Source: DASTBU01 sp035711845
GTDB taxonomy: Bacteria; Acidobacteriota; Vicinamibacteria; Vicinamibacterales; 2-12-FULL-66-21
Assembly: GCA_035711845.1 (NCBI GenBank)
Contig: DASTBU010000168.1
Coordinates: 1 to 44,662 of the forward strand
Reading direction: 5' to 3'
Length of the DNA stretch: 44,662 bases
The notes beneath the pieces were generated by a model that saw nothing but the letters and a program-made list of their open reading frames with translations, had not been told where the DNA came from and ran no database searches. Each line of letters begins with the position of its first letter. Positions within the stretch are counted from its first letter, which is position 1. Position numbers and translations under genes: made by a program. This document shows positions 39,596-44,662 of this stretch, piece after piece.

Positions 39596-41635
39596 ATGCC
39601 TCGCAAACTCGCTCTCCTCGCCGCCGTCCTGCTCCTGTCCTCCCTCGCGGTGGACGCACAAGGCAAGCGCCCGCTCGCGGTCGACGACCTGTTCAACGTC
39701 CGTGACGTCAACGATCCACAGCGATCGCCCGACGGCGAGTGGGTCGCGTACACGGTGACACGGGCGATCCGCGAAACCGACAAGAACGACACCGACGTCT
39801 GGATGGTGCGCTGGGACGGCAGCCAGCAGGTCCAGCTGACGTTCAGCCCCGACAGCGAGTCACGTCCGCGCTGGAGCCCGGATGGCAAGAGCCTCGCGTT
39901 CACCTCCTCGCGACAGGGGTCCAAGGGCTCGCAGGTGTGGATTCTCAATCGGGCGGGCGGCGAGGCCGTGCGGCTGACCGAGGTGAAGGGCGGGGTCTCC
40001 GACTACGCCTGGTCGCCCGACAGCCGCCGGCTCCTCCTCGTGGTGGAGGATCCGGATCCGGCGGTGGCGGCCGCGGAAGAAGCCCGCGAGAAAGCCAAGG
40101 AGGGCCCGGAGAAGACGCCGAAGCCCATCGTGGTCGATCGGTACCGCTTCAAGGCGGACCGCGAGGGCTTCCTTCGTGGCGAGCGCTCGCACCTCTACCT
40201 GTTCGACATCGAGGCGCGGAAAGCCGAGCCCCTCACGTCTGGACCGTTCGACGAAACGGATCCCGCGTGGTCTCCCGACGGGACACGGATCGCCTTCATC
40301 CGCCGTCACGGTGACGGAGACATCGACAAGATGCCGAACTGGGACCTTTTCGTGGTCGAGTCCCGCGCGGACGCGACGCCACGGCGGCTGACCTCCACCA
40401 CCGCCGGCGAGAGAGGGCGGATCAGCTGGAGTCCCGATGGGAAGCAGATCGCGTATCAGGCCGGCGACGAGGTCAGGTACAGCGCCTACGTGCAGGCGCG
40501 GCTCGCGGTGATTCCATCGGAGGGCGGAGAGCCTCGCACGCTCACCGACGCACTCGATCGCCCTATTAGCAGTGCGACCTGGATGTCGAACGATACGTTG
40601 TCGTTCGTCGTGACAGACGATCGTGCGCAGTACCTCGCACGGGTTCCGGCGGCTGGCGGACGTGTGGAGCGGCTCATCGACGGCCGGGGGGTCGTGACCA
40701 ACCCATCGGTTGGCTCCGACGGCAACCTCGCTGTGCTGGCGTCGACGGCGACCGAGCTGCCCGAGGTCCACGCGCTCGAGAGCGGCAGGCTTCGCCGGCT
40801 CACGCAGCACAACAAATGGCTGCAGGATGTGCTGCTCGGCATCACCGAGGACTTCACCTCGACCAGCCGCGACGGGACCGAAGTTCACAGCATTCTCACC
40901 AAGCCGCCCACCTACGCGGCGGGGCAGCGGTACCCGCTGCTCCTGCGAATCCACGGCGGCCCCAACGGCCAGGAGCAGCACTCCTTCAACTTCGAACGGG
41001 AGCTCTTCGCTGCCAACGGATATGCGGTGCTCGCCGTCAACTATCGAGGCAGCAACGGCCGGGGGGCCGCCTATCAGAAGGCCATCTACGCGGACTGGGG
41101 CAACAAGGAGGTCGTGGACCTGATTGGCGCCGTCGATCAGGCAATCAAGGTTGGTGTCGCGGATCCCGACAGGCTCGGGATTGGCGGGTGGAGCTACGGC
41201 GGGATCCTGACGAACTACACGATCGCGACCGATTCACGGTTCAAGGCGGCGACGAGCGGCGCCGGCAGCTCCAACCAGCTCACGATGTACGGGAGCGACC
41301 AGTACATCACCCAGTACGACAACGAGCTCGGGCCGCCCTGGAAGAGCCAGGACCTCTGGGTGAAAATCTCCTATCCGTTCTTCAAGGCCGATCGCATCAG
41401 AACCCCCACCTTGTTCCTCGTCGGAGAGAAGGACTTCAACGTACCGCTGGCGGGAAGCGAGCAGATGTACCAGGCCCTGCGGAGCGTGGGTGTGGACACC
41501 CGGCTCGTCATCTACCCCAACCAGTTTCATGGGATCTCGATTCCGAGCTACCGCGTGGACCGGCTGCAACGATACCTGGACTGGTACGCGAAACACCTGA
41601 AGGAACCATCCACGACACCCGCTCCGGGACGCTGA
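39596..41635 (+). CDS. S9-family prolyl oligopeptidase / dipeptidyl aminopeptidase, secreted
   Basis: The 679-aa protein has a signal peptide (RKLALLAAVLLLSSLAVDAQ), a beta-propeller built of WD40-like SPDG repeats (SPDGEWVAYTV, WSPDGKSLAFTS, WSPDSRRLLLV, WSPDGTRIAFIR, WSPDGKQIAYQ), and a C-terminal alpha/beta hydrolase with catalytic Ser533 in GGWSYGG, Asp613 in GEKDFNVP and His645 in NQFHGIS. It probably trims peptides in the periplasm or outside the cell. The ATG at 39596 is chosen because in-frame sequence upstream is only heptamer repeat. Confidence 0.93.
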   Translation: MPRKLALLAAVLLLSSLAVDAQGKRPLAVDDLFNVRDVNDPQRSPDGEWVAYTVTRAIRETDKNDTDVWMVRWDGSQQVQLTFSPDSESRPRWSPDGKSLAFTSSRQGSKGSQVWILNRAGGEAVRLTEVKGGVSDYAWSPDSRRLLLVVEDPDPAVAAAEEAREKAKEGPEKTPKPIVVDRYRFKADREGFLRGERSHLYLFDIEARKAEPLTSGPFDETDPAWSPDGTRIAFIRRHGDGDIDKMPNWDLFVVESRADATPRRLTSTTAGERGRISWSPDGKQIAYQAGDEVRYSAYVQARLAVIPSEGGEPRTLTDALDRPISSATWMSNDTLSFVVTDDRAQYLARVPAAGGRVERLIDGRGVVTNPSVGSDGNLAVLASTATELPEVHALESGRLRRLTQHNKWLQDVLLGITEDFTSTSRDGTEVHSILTKPPTYAAGQRYPLLLRIHGGPNGQEQHSFNFERELFAANGYAVLAVNYRGSNGRGAAYQKAIYADWGNKEVVDLIGAVDQAIKVGVADPDRLGIGGWSYGGILTNYTIATDSRFKAATSGAGSSNQLTMYGSDQYITQYDNELGPPWKSQDLWVKISYPFFKADRIRTPTLFLVGEKDFNVPLAGSEQMYQALRSVGVDTRLVIYPNQFHGISIPSYRVDRLQRYLDWYAKHLKEPSTTPAPGR

Positions 41636-41660
41636 CGCGTCCCGGGCGGCCCAGGCAGCC

Positions 41661-41703
41661 CCCGAGTCCCGAGCCCCCGAGTCCCGAGCCCCGAGCCCCG
41701 AGT
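41661..41703. repeat. CCCGAGY heptamer array
   Basis: Six near-perfect CCCGAGT/CCCGAGC units, one with an extra C, lie between the convergent S9 peptidase and the small gene. It is a third unit type with the same seven-base period. No inverted arm is seen. Confidence 0.7.
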
Positions 41704-41714
41704 CTATACATGCA

Positions 41715-41924
41715 TCACCCGCCCCCGGTCCCGTCCACGTTCGCTCCGATCACGTCCTCGCAGATGGCAATGGGGTCGTTCGGAAGACCGTTCTCGTCGA
41801 GCGCCGGCGCGTTCCGGTTGCCCTGGTTGGGCCGATCGGTCGGCCGGTCGCCCTCGACGGCGCCGATGTGGTCTTCGGCGTCGCTTGTCTGATCCGTCGC
41901 TCCGGGCCTGCGATCGCCTGACAT
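41715..41924 (-). CDS. Small acidic protein, 69 aa, unknown function
   Basis: I do not recognise a named family. The ATG is preceded by a strong GGAGGG five bases upstream, better than most genes in this window, and by no competing reading frame, so it is likely real. The first 35 residues are hydrophilic and rich in Asp, Arg, Gly and Pro. The second half (APALDENGLPNDPIAICEDVIGANVDGT) looks like a compact conserved core. There is no signal peptide or membrane helix. It converges with the S9 peptidase and diverges from ndk. Confidence 0.65.
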   Translation of the reverse strand: MSGDRRPGATDQTSDAEDHIGAVEGDRPTDRPNQGNRNAPALDENGLPNDPIAICEDVIGANVDGTGGG

Positions 41925-42000
41925 GAATCCCTCCAGTTATCGAGCGTCTGATTGACTCGGAACTGCCCGACGCGGCTCGTCTGTGGACCGACGCCTGTGA

Positions 42001-42006
42001 CATAAT
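42001..42006 (+). promoter_or_regulatory. -10-like element ahead of ndk
   Basis: CATAAT ends nine bases before the ndk ATG, with no Shine-Dalgarno sequence between, again suggesting a near-leaderless transcript. No clear -35. Confidence 0.4.
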
Positions 42007-42015
42007 TCGCCGGAT

Positions 42016-42432
42016 ATGGAACGGACATTGGCCATCATCAAGCCGGACGCCGTCCAGGCGAAGCATACCGGACAGATCATTCAGCGCATCGAGCAATCGG
42101 GATTCCAGATTCGTGCCATGCGCATGGTACACCTCACACCGGAGGATGCGGAGGGTTTCTACGCGGTTCACCGGGAACGGGCCTTCTTCGGCAGCCTCAC
42201 CAGGTTCATGTCGTCGGGGCCCGCCGTCATCATGGCGCTGGAGTCGGACGGTGCGATCGCGAAGTGGCGAGCCCTGATGGGCGCGACCGATCCGGCCAGG
42301 GCCGATGCGGGCACGCTGCGGAAGGAATTCGGGACCTCCATCGAGCGCAACGCGACCCACGGGTCCGATGCCCCCGACACGGCGGCGTTCGAGGTGGGCT
42401 ACTTCTTCAGGGGCGTGGACTTCGCACGCTGA
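42016..42432 (+). CDS. ndk: Nucleoside diphosphate kinase
   Basis: Ndk moves the gamma phosphate from NTPs to NDPs by a phosphohistidine. The 138-aa protein has ERTLAIIKPDAVQAKHTGQII, YAVHRERAFFGSLTRFMSSGPAVIMALE and the active-site NATHGSDAPDTAAFEVGYFF with His115. It begins a small plus-strand group, ndk-DUF2905-dcd, two of whose members act on nucleotides. Confidence 0.96.
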   Translation: MERTLAIIKPDAVQAKHTGQIIQRIEQSGFQIRAMRMVHLTPEDAEGFYAVHRERAFFGSLTRFMSSGPAVIMALESDGAIAKWRALMGATDPARADAGTLRKEFGTSIERNATHGSDAPDTAAFEVGYFFRGVDFAR

Positions 42433-42439
42433 AACAGGG

Positions 42440-42634
42440 ATGGGAAAGCTCCTGGTCGTCGCCGGCCTGCTCATCGCCGGGATCGGCGCGCTGGTCATGC
42501 TCGGCCTGCCGCTCGGACGGCTGCCAGGGGATTTCTCCTTTCGCCGTGGCAATACGACGTTCTATTTCCCGCTCGCCACGGGGCTCGTTCTGAGCATCAT
42601 GCTCACGCTGATCATGACGCTGTTTCGACGCTGA
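42440..42634 (+). CDS. DUF2905 family small membrane protein
   Basis: The 64-aa protein has two membrane segments (LLVVAGLLIAGIGALVMLGL and TFYFPLATGLVLSIMLTLIMTLF) joined by GRLPGDFSFRRGN, the hallmark loop of the DUF2905 family. Its function is unknown. It starts seven bases after the ndk stop and is probably co-transcribed with ndk and dcd. Confidence 0.88.
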   Translation: MGKLLVVAGLLIAGIGALVMLGLPLGRLPGDFSFRRGNTTFYFPLATGLVLSIMLTLIMTLFRR

Positions 42635-42664
42635 CCGGGGGCGCGTGACGGGAACTGGAGATAC

Positions 42665-43219
42665 ATGGCAATCAAGTCCGACAGGTGGATCAAGAAGATG
42701 GCGCGCGAGCACGGGATGATCGAGCCCTTCGAGGATCGCCAGGTGCGAAGCGGGGTCGTGTCTTACGGCCTGTCGTCCTACGGCTACGACGTCCGGGTCG
42801 CCGACGAGTTCAAGGTCTTCACGAACGTCAACAACGCGCTGATCGATCCCAAGAACTTCGATCCGCGTTCGTTCGTCGACATCAAAGCCGGCACCTGCAT
42901 CGTTCCACCGAATTCGTTCGCGCTGGCGCGGACCGTGGAGTACTTCCGGATCCCGCGCGACGTCCTCACGGTCTGCCTCGGAAAATCCACCTATGCCCGC
43001 TGCGGCATCATCGTCAACGTCACGCCGTTCGAGCCCGAGTGGGAGGGCACGGCCACGCTGGAAATCTCCAATACGACGCCTTTGCCGGCCAAGATCTACG
43101 CGAACGAAGGCATCGCGCAGGTCCTCTTCTTCCAGAGCGACGAGCCGTGCGAGGTCTCGTACGGCGACAAGCAGGGGAAGTACCTGAAGCAGCTCGAGGT
43201 CACGCTGCCGAAGGTCTGA
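42665..43219 (+). CDS. dcd: dCTP deaminase
   Basis: Dcd deaminates dCTP to dUTP in the dTTP route. The 184-aa protein has VSYGLSSYGYDVRVADEF, LGKSTYARCGIIVNVTPFEPEWEGTATLEISNTTPLPAKIYANEGIAQVLFF with the catalytic Glu in TLEISN, and YGDKQGKYLKQLEVTLPKV at the end. Whether it is mono- or bifunctional (also dUTPase) cannot be told by eye. A 6-bp stem GTCGCC/GGCGAC (43220-43241) follows the stop, without a T-run. Confidence 0.94.
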   Translation: MAIKSDRWIKKMAREHGMIEPFEDRQVRSGVVSYGLSSYGYDVRVADEFKVFTNVNNALIDPKNFDPRSFVDIKAGTCIVPPNSFALARTVEYFRIPRDVLTVCLGKSTYARCGIIVNVTPFEPEWEGTATLEISNTTPLPAKIYANEGIAQVLFFQSDEPCEVSYGDKQGKYLKQLEVTLPKV

Positions 43220-43267
43220 GTCGCCCGGATCGGTCGGCGACCTCGTCAAAGGCGCGCCTCAACATGA

Positions 43268-43525
43268 CCATCACGGCCCGAGACGGCTCCAGGATTCTGG
43301 CGCTTCGACTTCAATCCGAACATCCCACTTGACGGCGGCGCACGTGTGGCCTCCGTTGTCCGCCAAGACGAGTGCACCTGGACGTTCAGCGCCGGGGAAG
43401 CGGAGGAAGCGGCGCTGTCGATTCTCGTGAAACCGCCGAAGGGCAAACAATACGCGCATCGCGAGGGGCTGTACTCGATGCCGTTCGCACTGACCTATCA
43501 CGTGCCGGGCCTCTGCACGCCATAG
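43268..43525 (+). pseudogene. Eroded coding remnant between dcd and the sirtuin gene
   Basis: An 85-codon open stretch has protein-like composition (TWTFSAGEAEEAALSILVKP; GKQYAHREGLYSMPFALTYHV) but no ATG; the first usable codon is a GTG at 43346, giving 59 aa. Just after its TAG, in the next frame, lies HDYLKQAVALPKV, which resembles the dcd C terminus (KYLKQLEVTLPKV). It may be a frameshifted or truncated gene. The family is not recognised. The rest of 43220-43583 holds nothing else I can support. Confidence 0.3.
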
Positions 43526-43583
43526 GCCCAGGCGCCCACGACTATCTGAAGCAGGCCGTCGCGCTCCCGAAGGTCCAACCAGA

Positions 43584-44318
43584 TCAAATCTCGATCTGCG
43601 GGAGCGCCTGTTCTGCCGCCAGGGGTATGGCGATGTCCAGGCTGGCGCCAGCGCTGGTCGTTTCAGGATTGATCTCGACCGTGAGTGCCCCGCGCGCCTT
43701 CGCCGCCTGTACCAGCCCTGCTGCCGGATAGACCAGCGACGAGGTCCCGATCGACAGGAACGCGTCGCAATCTGTCGCCCGGGCGCAGCGCTCGAAGACG
43801 GTGGCATCGATCGTTTCCCCGAACCAGACCACTGCGGGGCGCGCGAGACTGTCGCAGTACGGACACTTCGGCGGCAGTTTCGGCAGCGCAACCCTTCTGT
43901 CCTCCCAGGCCGCTGACCCTTGCGCGCAGCCGCGCGCGCAGCGGAGATGCCAGATCGATCCGTGAAAACGAATCAGATCCCGCGAGCCAGCCCGCTCGTG
44001 AAGGCCGTCCACATTCTGGGTAATCAGCGTGACCTGCCGGTTGTTCGTCCATCGAGCCAGCGCATGGTGCGCCGCGTTCGGCTCACAGGAGGCGATGAGC
44101 CCGCGGCGCCACTCGTACCACTGCCAGACGAGCCGGGGATTGCGCTCGAAGGCATCGCGCGTGGCGAGATCCTCGGCCCGAAAGGACTTCCAGAGCCCGT
44201 CGGTGCCTCTGAACGTGGGAACGCCGCTCGCGCGGGACACGCCCGCGCCCGTCAGCACGGTGATGCGACGCGCGGTCTGGAGCCGCGCGGACAGTGCGGA
44301 GAGAAGAGGATCCGGCAT
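43584..44318 (-). CDS. Sir2-family NAD-dependent protein deacylase (class III/CobB-like)
   Basis: Sirtuins remove acyl groups from lysine using NAD. The 244-aa protein has VLTGAGVSRASGVPTFRG, LITQNVDGLHERAG, catalytic His119 in RFHGS, four zinc Cys (127, 131, 152, 155), and RPAVVWFGE. Tyr68-x2-Arg71 (YEWR) is the pair that binds succinyl/malonyl groups in SIRT5 and CobB, so desuccinylase activity is likely. The ATG at 44318 is chosen; further upstream in-frame codons are TGAACCC repeat. No Shine-Dalgarno sequence is seen. Confidence 0.93.
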   Translation of the reverse strand: MPDPLLSALSARLQTARRITVLTGAGVSRASGVPTFRGTDGLWKSFRAEDLATRDAFERNPRLVWQWYEWRRGLIASCEPNAAHHALARWTNNRQVTLITQNVDGLHERAGSRDLIRFHGSIWHLRCARGCAQGSAAWEDRRVALPKLPPKCPYCDSLARPAVVWFGETIDATVFERCARATDCDAFLSIGTSSLVYPAAGLVQAAKARGALTVEINPETTSAGASLDIAIPLAAEQALPQIEI

Positions 44319-44338
44319 GGGGAGAGTGTGAAGCGACG

Positions 44339-44515
44339 GGGGTTCAGGGTTCAAGGGTTCAGGGTTCAAGGTTCCGGGGTTCAAGAGTTCTGGAGTTCAA
44401 GGGTTCTGGCGTCGAGCTGGATCCTAGAACATGTGGAATTCGGATCCTGGAACAGTTGAACCTCTTGAACCCCTGAACCCCGGACCCTTGAACCCTGAAC
44501 CCCTGAACCTGTGAA
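44339..44515. repeat. Large TGAACCC-type palindrome, about 180 bp
   Basis: The left arm (44339-44420) carries GGTTCAG/GGTTCAA units and the right arm (44446-44515) CTTGAACC/CTGAACCC units, with GGATCC on both sides of the central turn (44419-44424 and 44443-44448). It fills the gap between divergent sirtuin and the last gene. It is the longest single repeat block in the window. Confidence 0.85.
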
Positions 44516-44525
44516 CCCCCTCCTG

Positions 44526-44531
44526 TACAAT
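44526..44531 (+). promoter_or_regulatory. -10 element of a probable leaderless promoter
   Basis: TACAAT ends six bases before the ATG at 44538. CTGAAC at 44503-44508, part of the heptamer array, lies 17 nt upstream and could serve as a -35. Confidence 0.45.
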
Positions 44532-44537
44532 TGCCGA

Positions 44538-44662
44538 ATGTCCCCAGGCATCCTGAGCAGGATTCCGGTCGTCGGCGGCCTCGGCTACGTGGAGCGGGTT
44601 CGCAGCCTGCCGCCGTCCTTCACCGCGGCGTTGACCGTCGAGCGCGACAACCGCTATCTCCC
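44538..44662 (+). CDS. Start of an unidentified gene, cut by the window end
   Basis: Forty-one codons are visible, beginning MSPGILSRIPVVGGLGYVER and continuing VRSLPPSFTAALTVERDNRYL. The frame is open to the end and preceded by a -10-like TACAAT. No family can be assigned from this fragment, and no membrane segment or signal peptide is evident. Confidence 0.55.
   Translation, partial: MSPGILSRIPVVGGLGYVERVRSLPPSFTAALTVERDNRYL

Noticed and set aside
44319..44384. N-terminal extension of the sirtuin
   Set aside because: The extension is translated TGAACCC repeat and is followed by a normal family N terminus at 44318.

Overview
The window is high-GC DNA, roughly two-thirds G+C by eye, that reads as an ordinary chromosomal stretch of a Gram-negative bacterium. 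It carries Kdo/LPS synthesis genes, a LapB-like protein, an outer-membrane type IV pilus secretin and several lipoproteins. The ferredoxin-dependent KorAB, the three-subunit b558-type SdhCAB, the pilMNOPQ-lipoprotein block and the many SD-poor or leaderless-looking starts suggest an Acidobacteriota member, perhaps the Vicinamibacteria lineage. That placement is inference from gene content, since no rRNA gene is present.

Layout. 1-4040 (minus): translation block rplM-rpsI-rpsB-tsf-pyrH-frr, with a sigma-70-like promoter ahead of rplM and a hairpin/T-run between rpsB and tsf. 4353-11217 (plus): a sigma-54-like site, pilMNOPQ, then two lipoproteins, one with PKD domains. 11228-19012 (plus): TPR protein, M24 aminopeptidase, accB-accC, thiE, amino-acid permease with a structured leader, folD, coaE. 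18994-19556: a 35-nt inverted repeat of heptamer units flanks a four-helix-bundle (S23/IVP-type) gene. 19564-25759 (minus): Kdo operon kdsB-pyrG-kdsA-kdsD-kdsC-lapB. 25981-28119: orphan PilP/GspC-like protein and serA. 28310-39494: a carbon-metabolism island of icd, mdh, sdhCAB, sucCD and korAB. 39596-44662: S9 peptidase, a 69-aa small gene, ndk, DUF2905, dcd, an eroded coding remnant, a class-III-type sirtuin, and the start of one more gene.

How the genes work together. KdsD-KdsA-KdsC-KdsB make CMP-Kdo from ribulose-5-P, PEP and CTP, and PyrG in the same operon supplies the CTP. Icd, KorAB, SucCD, SdhCAB and Mdh cover isocitrate to succinate and fumarate, and malate to oxaloacetate. KorAB would make the 2-oxoglutarate step ferredoxin-linked and reversible. 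PilM-N-O-P-Q form the alignment complex and outer-membrane pore of a type IV pilus.

The most unusual feature is a set of seven-base repeats (TGAATGC type, TGAACCC type and a CCCGAGY type) in at least ten gene gaps. Most are arranged as long imperfect palindromes. They sit inside operons, supply stop codons, occupy ribosome-binding positions, and in one case enclose the four-helix-bundle gene as its terminal inverted repeats. That resembles the intervening sequences known from some 23S rRNA genes, and it is the best candidate here for an undescribed element or regulatory system.
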